A DNA stretch of 64,000 nt from Bathynomus jamesi (taxonomy: Eukaryota; Arthropoda; Malacostraca; Isopoda; Cirolanidae). The notes under the pieces were generated by a model. It searched no databases and was not told where the DNA came from. It worked only from the letters and a program-made list of their open reading frames with translations. Location of the stretch: assembly GCA_023014485.1 (NCBI GenBank), contig JAJOZX010001000.1:343501-407500 (forward strand). The letters run 5' to 3'. Of this stretch, positions 11,264 to 21,970 are shown piece by piece. The first letter of the stretch is position 1. The number at the start of each line of letters is the position of its first letter. A program made the position numbers and the translations under genes.

Positions 11264-11641
11264 TGCAAGCTATGCTATTAATCTGAAACAAAAGAAAATA
11301 AAATGCTGAATCAGGAAACACACAATAGGTCAAACATACACATGATAGGTCAAACACACATGGGTTCTACATTTTAAAATAAGCAAAAACAATGTTTATT
11401 AATGGTTTTTGATAAACATTGGCATTAATTGAGTTTATAGTTGAGATCCTCATACTTGAGACGAAAAATTAATTTAAGGAAACATGCTAAAATGAATCTT
11501 TTGTGGCCTTTGTTCGCAATTTATTTTTTCATGTTGCCAACACCTAAATTAATATTTCTAAAAGATACGACCTATTCCTTAATCAGTGACTACTCGGGCA
11601 TCTTTTTCAGCATGTTTCGTTAAATTAAATTTTTTCAACCA
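11264..11641. other. No gene seen
   Basis: AT-rich sequence with no convincing frame. A pair of ATAGGTCAAACA repeats lies at 11325-11360. Confidence 0.5.
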
Positions 11642-11850
11642 ACCCGACTGTGTAGTGTGTAAAATGCATGTATGTGTAGTAAAGAATAGAGGGAGAAGTG
11701 TGTTTGAGAGCATGCTGAACTGCTCATAGGGGAGATAAGACACGGAAAAAGAGCGCTAAAGAGGACAGTGACGGGAGAAACAAAAGTTCAGCACTCCCAT
11801 CTTCCTAACGTTCCCCCGGAGTACTACTACCCTGGTTGATTGGTGTCTAC
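11642..11850 (-). repeat. Dispersed repeat, family also at 38230-38438
   Basis: On the minus strand this runs from GTAGACACCAATC to a CACACTACACAGTC end and aligns along its whole length with the plus-strand block at 38230-38438. Shared blocks include CTTCTCCCTCTATTC and ACACATACATGCATTTTACA. It is non-coding. The family is not recognised; the two copies have clearly diverged. Confidence 0.8.
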
Positions 11851-11879
11851 ATTCTCTTCTTCATACATATTGTATATTA

Positions 11880-14740
11880 GGCCGGGTCTAAAATGGAAAT
11901 TTTTTTATTTCTTAAAAAGTATATTATGTGAAGTTTCATTTTATCTTAACAAAATATTAAAAAATCAAGCATGTGCTACCCTACTACCCCTATCACACGC
12001 CCCTCCTCCCTTTTTAACTTCATATTTGCACATGTTTAATGTTGTTACATGATAAGTTTTGTTTAATGCTTGATATTTTTATGTTTCAGATAAATATAAA
12101 TAATTTTTCAGATAAATAGAAATAATTTGCATTTGCTTTAATTATAATTTGAATTATTATAAATTACATATAATTTGATTTTACTTCTGAATATAAACTG
12201 ACTACTAGAAGCAAGTCCTCAGATGCAGCCTTTGGATATCCTAGGAATTCCCAGCAGCCATGACTCCTTCAAAAGCAGATGTGAGACACTACCTTTTTGT
12301 GCGCCGTGCGTCGTGAAGAAGCTAAATCAAAAGGATCAGCAATTGCTAATGATTGTTACAGGGTTGTTGTAAAAGATATTGAAGACATTTGGATGAAATT
12401 TTCTTTTCCTACGATTAACACCAAAAGTATCTATCTTAAAGTCAGTCGACTAATAGAAGAAGCCTCAAAATTGAACAAGGTGCCGTTACATCGAAGAAAT
12501 GAAAGTTTTGCTTTAAAATTAGCTCAATATGATGAAATGTTTGATATATCTTCTTGTGAATGCTATGAAAAGGGAATTTATAGGAAATCTTGCAGGTGTA
12601 AGAATAAAATAGCAATGGCAGAATGGGAGTCTTTTGTGGGTCAAAAACAAAGAAAAAATCAGTTAGGACCAATTGATCGCATAGCTAGTTCAATAAAGAA
12701 GAGATCTTTAGCATAGCGAGAGCCCAACAAGCACAAAACCGTCAACTAAAAGCACAAGAAGAAATGACGGAAGCCACCAATTTTTTACCATCGGAATTTG
12801 TAGAAAATACCGAAGAAAACATAGATGTAGATTCAGAGTGTCAGGATGTAGATTATGAGGCCGATTTAGAATTGACTGAGAATATTCAGAACAGGCACTC
12901 CTATAAAAACCTAGCATTAACAGCAGATCGTTATCGTGTAAGTTGTAGAGCTGCAGCTGCAATAGTCAATGCAGCTTTAAAAGATATGGGGATCCTTAAC
13001 CACACCAACATGCTTGACAAAAAGAAATTAGAAAGAAATCGCATGGGTGAAACAAATACTTTTAGGTCTAAATCCCAAAATCTGAAGATGGAGTGCCTTG
13101 GATTTGATGGAAGGAAAGATAACACATTAACTAAAAGTGAAAAGATAAAAGAACAACACTATGTTGTTGTGAAAGACCCTGGAAGCATCTATGTAGACCA
13201 TGTCACACCAGATAATGAAACTGCTCGGTGCATAGCAGAAGAGTTGATAACTATTATTACAGACTCGAACAGCACAGATACTATCAAAGCTTTACTGTGT
13301 GATGGTAACTCCTGTAAATACAGGAAAAATTGGTGGAACCATGAAACTGGTTGAAATTCATTTTAACAGACCAGTGCAGTGTTGGTGCGCCTCTTACATT
13401 TGAATGAGCTGCCTTTTATGCACGTCTACAAAGCCATTGATGGTAAAACAACAGGTCCAAATACTTTTGTGGGTTCAATTGGAAATAAGCTGAAAACAGA
13501 TTTAGCAAAATTGGAGGTAGTCAAATATTCTCGCGTAAAGGGAAACATTAAAGAAATTCCAGCAAATGTTGTGAAGGAGCTAAGCAGTGATCAAAGCTAT
13601 CTTTATGATATGTTTCTGGCAGTGCAAACTGGAGACACTTCTCAAGATCTGTCCACTCGATCCCCAGGTACCCTTCACCATGCTCGCTGACTAACTCTAG
13701 CCAACAGGGTCCTTCGATTATATATATCAACGCCAAATCCCGATAAAAACCTTCAAGATATAGTCAAGATTATTATGCAGATCTATGCTCCAGGGTGGTT
13801 TTGGATTAAATCTCATCCTAATGCAATTGATGGTGCATATAACTTTCGGCATTTAATGTGCTTGCTTCGAAATTTAGATGAACAACATAGATCAATCATA
13901 GAACCAGTATTAAAAAATAACGCCTACTTTGGCCACCCACAAAACACACTCGTATCAATGGTAACTGACAAGAGACTAGAAACTAGCTATTCAGAAAATC
14001 ATCCTTTCAAGAACAGGATTTTCAGGTACCAGAAACCTTGAGTTGCCTTGAACCCTCAATTTTCAATCTACTGACTACACCGAGATGATCTCTCTTTGCC
14101 AATCGATCATTACTCCTCCACCGCTGCTAAACAATTTTAGGGACGATGAGCTACTACAGGCTCGATGTAAGCCACTGGAGATAGCTTATTTTCCATACCA
14201 CAGTCAAAGTGTGGAAAGGGCAGTGAACCGAGTAACAAAGGCATGTCAGGAAAGAATAGGATATGACAACCGTCAAAAGTTTATCTTAAACTCATTAGAA
14301 TCAAGGCGAAAACTGCCAAGTTTGAATGGAAGGCCCAATGGAATGAGTAAGAAACATATGAAATAAAATTTCTAATGATATTGAAAATTTCTTCCTTTTT
14401 GATGTGATAAGGAACAATGAAAAAGTGAATTGAATTTTAGCACATTTATTATGCCTTTAATTTTTTCTCCTGAATATATTGTTTTACTTAATTAATTTTC
14501 CTAATACTGTACATTATTAAATAAAATAGTATACGTTAATAAAGGTTTGTCATCAAAAAACCTGAATGTAGAGTAAGTCTGGTATAAATGGAATATTCTT
14601 CAATATACAGTAGGTCAAAAAGTGAAAAATTGTGCCAGGGGTAGGGGGCTTTAAACAGCGAAAATAATTTGAGGGGGTTCCTGTGTTCCATTCAAACCCC
14701 TCACACTATGTACCTTTTCAATATAAAATCTCGACCCGGC
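11880..14740 (+). mobile_element. Unclassified TIR DNA transposon, copy A
   Basis: The left end GGCCGGGTCTAAAATGG pairs with the right end, which reads GCCGGGTCGAGATTTT on the minus strand, an imperfect inverted repeat of about 14 bp. The second copy at 62279-64000 shares the same right end (GGTCGGGTCGAAATTTT) and the same AT/GGGG-rich 3' region, which fixes this boundary. The left flank is TATATTA and the right flank is an AT microsatellite, so the target duplication cannot be read with certainty. The interior is the transposase-like frame at 12250-14366. Total length is 2.86 kb. Confidence 0.7.
12250..14366 (+). pseudogene. Transposase-like protein of unclassified family
   Basis: Main product of copy A, broken by several frame changes. 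In order: DVRHYLFVRR (12274); IWMKFSFPTINTKSI; a Cys cluster SSCECYEKGIYRKSCRCKNK (about 12555-12615); an acidic stretch; SYKNLALTADRYRVSCRAAA; LLCDG at 13295; LHLNELPFMHVYKAIDGKTTG (13397-13455); LTLANRVLRLYI (13690); IMQIYAPGWFWIKSHP (13773); YFGHPQN; and a C-terminal VERAVNRVTKACQ (14210). The Asp-rich blocks suggest a DDE-type nuclease but I cannot assign catalytic residues. Copy A has an extra A near 13307 and a TGA at 13688 where copy B has Trp. I recall similar multi-copy proteins in arthropods and cnidarians but no superfamily name. Confidence 0.65.
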
Positions 14741-14882
14741 ATATATATATATATATATATATATTAATATATATATATATATATATATAATATATAATAT
14801 ATATATATATATATATTATGTGTGTGTGTTATATATAATATATATTATTGTATGTGTGTATATATATATACGTACATATATA
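14741..14882. repeat. AT-rich microsatellite
   Basis: (TA)n tracts interrupted by TTAATA and TGTGTG blocks, immediately 3' of copy A of the unclassified transposon. The segment 14883-15236 shows no gene and probably is the 5' UTR of the following LINE. Confidence 0.9.
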
Positions 14883-15236
14883 GTTGCTTGATATATAGTT
14901 GCTTGTACCCTGTGGTGAATGGACGTGCTGTTTTGCTCTCTCTTTTTTTAACACCCAAATTAGAAGGGAATAGTCTACTCGGCGGTTTATTCTGTTTGCA
15001 CCCGAAAGTGTATAAAGTATCAGTGAATCTGTGCATATAAATTATAGAGTGAAATTCATTAAAATTAAGAAAGTGCAATACAGTTTACATAATTTGAAAC
15101 AAGCCAGGAAAAAGGTCATAAAATGCAAAGGTCAGAAAACCCTCGAAATACCCTCGACCATCGAAAGGAAAGAAATAAAAATAAATAAATAAAGAATTTG
15201 TGTGGGTATTTCTTTTTACGCTAATTAAGGAATAGC

Positions 15237-16058
15237 ATGACTATGGGTCCAAATTCTCACTTAATCTGTAATTTGTGCAATCTGGTAACAACGGAAAACT
15301 CTGCGATTAGATGTGATTTCTGTCAACGACTGAATGACTTTATCTGCATGAATTGGAGTGATTGGGAAATAACTCTTGTCTCGAACGCGAAACACGTCGT
15401 GGGGATCAAATTTCTATGTGGCGCATGTACAAAGACCGTAAATTCTTTCGCGGTCTTTAAAGAAATGGATAGCAGACTCGAAAGTTACAAAAAAGAATTA
15501 AATAATGGGGACACATGGGTCCGGAATGGTCCCAACGAAAATCCGGGTGGATGAGAGAGAGGACGAAATAACGAATAACAGCATAATAACGAACAACAAT
15601 TTAATAACGAATAACAATATAAACAATATAATACGGAAGGAAGATATAGATAAAAGAAATAAGTAAAAGTTGCGAAGTAGTCAAACGGTCCAACGAACGA
15701 AATGATAAAAAGATAATAACTAAAAACGTAGAAAATAAACAGCCAAAGAAAAATAATGATAATGCCAAAATTAAGAAACTTTGAAAATAATAAGAAAAGT
15801 AGAAGAAGCGTAGAATACACGCAAAAAGAGTATGTAAATACTACAGAAAGACTGCAAACTGCATCGATATCGCGGGATAGAAATGCATATATGCACATCC
15901 CACATTATGCAAAACGCATTACACGAGTGGATACTGCAAATTTGATAAGAAATGCATGTTCCACCATCTTACGGTCTGCAACACTTATGCAACATATGGG
16001 AGTTGTAAATATGGAAAAAATGCCGATACCACCACCCTCAAAGGAACGCAACGAGTGA
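15237..16058 (+). pseudogene. CR1/L2-group LINE ORF1 with PHD-type zinc finger
   Basis: Opens MTMGPNSHLICNLCNLV. Residues 11-65 form a Cys-rich PHD-like finger: CNLC, CDFC, a Trp-Glu segment and CGAC, the usual Cys4-x-Cys spacing in ORF1 of CR1/L2-type elements. The first segment stops at 15554; a second open segment (15756-16058) carries NLIRNACSTILRSATLMQHM and a basic tail. The 200 bases between are A-rich and full of stops, so ORF1 is broken. PHD-type ORF1 proteins bind nucleic acid in the LINE RNP. ORF2 begins downstream in another frame. Confidence 0.75.
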
Positions 16059-16292
16059 ACAGAAAAAACGAACATCAAAGAAGAGTGCCAATTTTTTAGA
16101 CGCAGCCAACACATTTCAGCTGCTAAATACTATCCAGCAATTACAAAACCAGCTGACAAATATAGAAATCCGAGAGCCGTACAGAAGGTACGAACAGAGG
16201 CACTTCATGCGCTATCGGGACAACAGGTACCGACAAAGATAAAAAGAGGTAAATTCTCGGAGGACCACAAGGCAACGAAACCGGCACCCCCA

Positions 16293-19200
16293 TTGGAAAA
16301 CAAAACGGAACCACCTGTATGCGAAAACGAAAGAGAAAAAATAAAAATAATCCTAGCCAACATACAGGGCCTTAAATCAAACCATTCCACGAACAAAGTT
16401 GTATACCTGAAAGGACTCGTGCAAGAAGCCGGAGCAGACTTTGCATGCCTCACGGAAACTCATCTAAAGGACTGCCAGGCGAACTGTGAAAATTGTGAGT
16501 CCTGTATTGACAAAAAAGAAATACAAATTGACAACTATAACATCCTCCGAGCCGACAGAACAGTGAGACGTAAAGGAGGATGTGCTATTTACAAACGCGA
16601 AAGGCACATAGCAGAAATGGCTATAAGTACCTCAAACAGCTACGTAGAATGTGTAGCAGCAAAAATTGAAAAATTAAATATGGTACTAATTGTAATGTAC
16701 AGACCCCCAAACACCCCAACCTCAAAATTTTCAGATTCCATTACAGAGGTATGAAACTTGGTAAAAGATCTACTCTCTCCAACCCCAAATATTTTTCTCT
16801 GTGGTGATTTTAATTTCCCATTCATGAAATATAAAAGGATAGGAAAAAATATATGTATACACCAGGACAAGGGGGGTACACGAGAAGACCAGGAGCAGGT
16901 AAAAATGCTACTAGCTCTAGCTGATGAATTTATGTTAACACAAGAAATAACAAAAAACACAAGAAAAAACAACTGCCTAGATTTGGTATTCACAAACAAC
17001 AGTAATCTAATTGATAATGTGGAAATATCCCCAACTATTATATCGGACCACAACATCATTAAAATAATAACTAATATAAAGGCAACAGGAAAGAAAAGAA
17101 CACGCACAACAGAAAGAAGCAAATTCGAAATTTTTAATTTTCACTCTAAAGCTATAAACTGGGAAAATGTGACATCCAGCATGGAAGTAATAGATTGGAA
17201 AACCATTTTCGAGGCCAAGACAACGGAGGAGATGCTAATGACGTTAGAGGAGAAGACTAGAAATTATGGAAAAACATGTCCCAAAGATACAACAAAGAGG
17301 AAAGAGAAGCAGGTTCGAGAGACAAAAGAGGGCATTGTTTCGAAAGAGAAAAAGAGTGACAGCAAAATTAAGTAATTGTAAAGATAACAACATCAGAAAA
17401 ATATTAAATGATAAACTGCAAAGTATCGACGTCGTCATACAGGAACTAATCGAGAAGCATACAGAAAAAGACGACGACGACACTATAGAAGCGATAAAGG
17501 CTAACTCAAAGTACTTCTATAATTTCGCAAAAAGAAAGTCGAAAAACCATGCGACTATCGGACCTTTAAAAAATGAGAACAGTGATTTATCTGATGATCT
17601 AACAGAAGTATCTGAAATATTAAAGCTCAGTATGAATCATCTTTCAGTATCCCAAAAACTGACAAATTGATATGCGATAGAAACGCGTTCTTTGAAGAAC
17701 CACAAGGGGAAAGTATAACGGATTTCGACTTTACGACGGATGATATTACACAAGCCATAGGGAAACTAAAAACACACTCAGCGGCAGGACCGGATAAATG
17801 GAATGCCACACTGATCAAAAACTGCAAGAATGCAATCGCTGAGCCCCTATACTGGATATGGAGACGATCATTAGACACGGGAGAAATACCGGGCATCCTG
17901 AAGAGCGCGAACATAGTCCCAATATATAAAGGAGGAGATCGATCCGAGGCCAAAAACTATAGGCCAGTGTCGCTTACATCTCATCTCACTAAAATATTTG
18001 AAAGAATAGTTAGACAGAAAATCTATGACTTTTTGGAAACTCAGAAAAAATTCAATGATAACCAACACGGGTTTCGGTCAGGCAGATCATGCCTATCACA
18101 ACTAATGGAACACTACAACAACATTATTGATTCACTTGAAAGTAATGAAAACTATGATGTACTATACACAGACTTTGCTAAAGCGTTCGACAAGTGTGAC
18201 CACGGAATCATAATACATAAACTGAAATATATGGGAATAACAGGAAAAGTAGGGAAATGGATATATAATTTCCTTAGTGAGCGGAGGCAAGTCGTTACAG
18301 TACAAGGAGTATCTTCATCAGAATCAGAGGTCCTCAGCTCAGTACCACAAGGAACAGTATTAGCTCCACTACTCTTCATAATCATGCTAACTGACATAGA
18401 TGAGGACGTTACCAGAGACAGCACAGTAACATCCTTTGCGGATGACACAAAGATCAGTAGAAAAATAAGAAACCCAGAAGACATAGGATCTCTACAAACC
18501 GACATAAACAAATCTACAAGTGGACGGAAGACAACAATATGAAGTTTAACACCGAGAAATTTCAGCTATTACGGTACGGAAAAAGAGAAGACCTAAATCC
18601 ATGGAATATTATACCCCAAATGGACAGGAAATTCAGAGAAATTCCAGAGCAAAAGATTTAGGGGTTGTAATGACAGATGATGCGAAATTTGAAACACAAA
18701 ATAAGATAGCAGTAAACAGAGCAAAGAGAATAACGGGTCAGATATTGAGAACCTTTAAACGAAGGGATAGGAATGTAATGATTCCTCTACTGAAAACCCT
18801 GATCATACCCAAATTGGAATACTGCTCGGTCCTAACATCCCCATATAAAAAAGAAGACATTAGACAGCTGGAGGGGATCCAAAGAAGCTTCACAGCCAAG
18901 ATCAATGGGTGCAAAGAACTAAATTACTGGGAAAGGTTACGAGAACTAGACCTATATTCACTGGAAAGGAGAAGAGAGAGATACACCATTATTTACACTT
19001 GGAAAATAATGGAGAAACTAGTCCCTAATCTTACTCTGAATCCCATAACTCCCCAAACAACGGTGGAAAGTAGAACGGTAGACTGTGTCGTATTCCCAAA
19101 TTGAAGGCGAGACAGGGAACATCTTTGACCCTGAAAGAAAATAGTTTTGTAGTGAGAGGACCAAAACTGTTTAATCAGTTGCCCAAAGACCTAAGAAACA

Positions 19201-19373
19201 CGAAGGGAGTTGGAGTGGACATCTTCAAAAGAAGACTAGACGCCTGGCTCAGAACAATCCCCGATGAGCCGGGCGTACCTGGCTATGTGAGGTGGAGAGC
19301 ACAAGAATCCAACTCACTACTTCACCAGGCCAACTCGAGAGGAGGGGCGACAAGCTTGACCTTCGCGAAATGA
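16293..19373 (+). pseudogene. CR1/L2-group LINE ORF2: endonuclease and reverse transcriptase
   Basis: APE endonuclease (16340-17080): ILANIQGLKSN, LTETHLKD, VMYRPPNTP, LCGDFNFPF, ISDHNI. A TGA at 16752-16754 interrupts it in frame. A basic linker follows. RT (17700-18540): AAGPDKWNATLI, NYRPVSLTSHLTKIFERIV, NQHGFRSGRSCLSQLMEHY, motif A YTDFAKAFDKCDH, motif B SVPQGTVLAPLLF and catalytic FADDTKI. The C-terminus (18601-19373) has LDLYSLERRRERY and LFNQLPKDLRN, ending at TGA 19371-19373. Frame changes lie near 17370, 17670, 18540 and 19100. The last coding bases contain a 17-mer (19349-19365) shared with the SINE 3' tail. Short TAAGG repeats at 19394-19408 and a TA-rich microsatellite follow the stop, typical of this LINE group. 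Confidence 0.92.
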
Positions 19374-20178
19374 AAAATCATCGCGCGAAACCTTTGTAAG
19401 GTAAGGTATGTATATATACATACATACACATATCATATATATACAATATATTGGGTATGCGAGGTAAATTTAATCTTCATATCAGTGTTATGCAGTCTTT
19501 CAATACGCGCTTTATTGAAAATATTTCAAATAACTTTAATAATTATGAATCTCCACATATCGGTGACGTCATGGAAAAAGCTGTTAGATGCATTCGGGGC
19601 GTGGCGAGATGTGTTGCAGTAACTCGTTCATTCAATTCTGACTTAGACTGCAGTTTATTTTATCTTTAAAATATTCATTTTCAACGTTCATAATTTCTCG
19701 TGGGACAGATCGCCGCAAGTCAAAAGAAAAACTTAATCATTTTAGAATTATTGAGTATGAAGATAAATAGATCACTTAATTATGTCTTATCTTTCTCCGG
19801 ATGCACCTACTTTACAGTAGAAAACTGTTCGTAATACGTAGTTTATTCCCTCGTGAGTGCAGTGTTATAATTTAGTTTGTGACTATTTTGAAATAATTAC
19901 GTGCGGCGAAATAAAATAAGATTCGTTTATCATACAAGTGATCTTTTTCGCGGTGTGGGGGATATTTTAAGTAACCGGGCTCTGTTTTCAGTTATTAAAT
20001 CTGTTTAACTTATTATTCACTAAGTGTGAGAACGTTATACGAACATGCAGAATACTGAGAACGATCTTGAATAATATCTGTTTGTATAAACCGGTAAAAT
20101 GCAAGTGTGTGGAAAGAAAAATATCATTATCTCGCAGCAAGTATGAAAGCATTATTTTATAATCGTGATTTATATATG
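19374..20178. other. No gene; microsatellite then unique AT-rich DNA
   Basis: Positions 19405-19450 are TATG/TA-rich microsatellite. The open frame at 19451-19669 has no recognisable content and I do not call it. Confidence 0.5.
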
Positions 20179-20306
20179 TTACAGGGAATCTGTGTAGTAA
20201 CGAAGGATTTCATGAAATTCCTAAAATGTTCAGGGATTTCAAGTAATAACGAAAATATCACAACTTAACCTTACATGAAATCCCCAGTTACACAGATTCC
20301 CTGTAA
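20179..20306. mobile_element. 128-bp fold-back MITE
   Basis: Both ends read TTACAGGGAATCTGTGTA inward, identical for 18 bp, and similarity continues with gaps through GGATTTCATG. The loop holds ATGTTCAGGG and ACGAAAATATC. No coding content. Superfamily undetermined. Confidence 0.85.
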
Positions 20307-20326
20307 CACAACACACACACACACAC

Positions 20327-20369
<43 letters not shown>

Positions 20370-20385
20370 TGTATGTATGTATGTA
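20327..20385. repeat. TA and TATG microsatellite
   Basis: (TA)n followed by (TATG)n, abutting the left end of the next MITE. Confidence 0.9.
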
Positions 20386-20662
20386 TGGTGTCTTACAAGT
20401 CGAAATGGTTTATAAGTGATGTTTAATTGCAATATATGTTTGATAATGTTCGAATAATAAAATTAATAGTAGTATGTACAATTAATCATAAAGCTAATCT
20501 TAAAATAATTAAATTGAATAAAGCTATATTAGCAAGTGGTGTCTCAGAAGTCGCACACCATTGGCTAATATATAACTTTATTCAATTTAATTATTTTAAG
20601 ATAGCTTTTTGATTAATTGTGTATATACTATTTTTATCATTCGACTTCTGAGACACCCTGTA
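20386..20662. mobile_element. Fold-back MITE with mariner-like ends
   Basis: The ends read GGTGTCTTACAAGTCGAA (left) and GGTGTCTCAGAAGTCGAA (right, minus strand). The two arms of roughly 125 bp pair along most of their length, including TTAAAATAATTAAATTGAAT against ATTCAATTTAATTATTTTAA. The loop near 20538-20560 repeats GGTGTCTCAGAAGTCG internally. The whole unit would form one long hairpin. Confidence 0.85.
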
Positions 20663-20677
20663 TATATGTGTATACCT

Positions 20678-20957
20678 TTGGTTAGCTTCTGCCCGAATTG
20701 TTCATTCTGACGAAGGTCAAGCTTTTCACTCCACCTTAGACCTACAGTTTAACGTGGAATCCGAACCACGCCCCATCAGCAGCCCAGCGTCTTAACCACT
20801 AGGCCACCTAGGGTACCCATTTATCTACCAACCACTTTCTTTATTGTGTGGAAGGATGAACAGCTGGGTTTTGCTGCGCGCCGGCTGCCGTCGGGTCTCG
20901 AACCCGGGGCCGATGGATTCGTAGTCAGCGACGCTAACCACTACACCACCGAGGCGA
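20678..20957 (-). repeat. Dimeric tRNA-derived SINE, copy 1
   Basis: Read on the minus strand, the first monomer has A box TGGTGTAGTGG (20948-20938) and B box GGTTCGAGACC (20903-20893). The second monomer has A box TGGCCTAGTGG (20806-20796) and B box GGTTCGGATTCC (20767-20756). Both fit RNA polymerase III internal promoters. The body between them contains CAGCTGTTCATCCTTCCACA. The 3' tail carries AAGCTTGACCTTCG (20724-20711), matching the end of the LINE at 16293-19373. No clear target duplication, as AT repeats flank the 5' end. Confidence 0.85.
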
Positions 20958-20961
20958 GGTG

Positions 20962-21003
<42 letters not shown>
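20958..21003. repeat. (AT)n microsatellite
   Basis: About 20 AT dinucleotides next to the SINE 5' end. The following 21004-21924 is AT-rich with no recognised element; part may be 5' untranslated sequence of the candidate start exon. Confidence 0.9.
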
Positions 21004-21005
<2 letters not shown>

Positions 21006-21924
21006 ATTGTTTTCCCACATGCTTTCATTTACATTCAAGAGAGTATAATGGTACAAAAAGTTTAACTTCGAACCAAAGTGTGGTATCATATTTCTAACCA
21101 GTGAGTGCATAAGACCTAACAATAGTTAACTGAACATATAATGTATGTCCACAGTTGCATCGTACAGAATAAATAACAGTGATATCAGTTTGAAAAAAAT
21201 TTAGAATCTTTTAATTAAATTCTAGAATACTTATCTGCCCTGAAACAGGTTTAAATGTACCTATTCAACTTTCACATACCAGTATGAAGGATATCTAATG
21301 TTCTTTTGTTTATCTTTGCTCACCAATATTTATATTTTGTTCGCTACAAATTTTGTATACAAATAAAAGTCTCGAAGAAAGAGACTTCAATGCTCGTAAA
21401 AAGTAACTCGTGGCATATATTCGCATAAAGATAAGAGCGTCTCTCACATAATCCATTTATTGATATAGAATATAATGTTCACCACTTTATCGGTTCTTTA
21501 AGATAAGCGGATAGGTTATCTATGAAAACAGCTGATTATAACATGCAAACTCGTTCTCCATTTGATATTAGTTGATCTTCTTCTTTTCCACAGTTCACAA
21601 AGTGCAGTACGATTACAGCTTGTTTCAAGGGTTATAGTGTAACTGAAAAGTATTATACTCGTAATATGCATCCTTAATTAAATATATATTCATTTCATTC
21701 ATAATTAAGGTTTTACCTCTGCACATTGGAACTTTAAAAATAAAAACATCTGTATAATTTGTACGAATAAATTACATTCTTTTCGAAGTGCATTATTATA
21801 AGCAAGATTTATAACAGTTTATATGCAGTACATACTTCTCATTCAAAAAACCTAGAAATTTCGTAGAACAAAATCGATATAAATTTGTACAGCATATAAT
21901 AAAATTCTTGAGTTCTTGACCAAC

Positions 21925-21952
21925 ATGGAACCCATTGAGGATACTAAAGAAG
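21925..21952 (+). CDS. Candidate first coding exon of the Kir channel
   Basis: ATG in a good context (CCAACATGG) starts a 28-nt open segment, MEPIEDTKE plus one base, followed by GTACATGT, a usable splice donor. Joined to an acceptor at TTTACAG just before 46470, the phase-1 donor gives an uninterrupted reading ...KE-AAEVRLKWKGNRR into the Kir exon. A short acidic N-terminus before the first basic segment would be normal for a Kir channel. The link is inferred from phase and signals alone over a 24.5-kb intron, so other start exons remain possible; the Kir exon could also begin at its own ATG at 46457. Confidence 0.35.
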
Positions 21953-21970
21953 GTACATGTAATATATACG

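Noticed and set aside
15485..15898. Minus-strand frame of 137 codons, hydrophobic
   Set aside because: Antisense of A-rich LINE sequence; Phe/Leu/Tyr bias follows base composition.
20756..20957. Functional tRNA genes
   Set aside because: A and B boxes occur twice in one repeated unit with a LINE-like tail and no full cloverleaf; this is a SINE.
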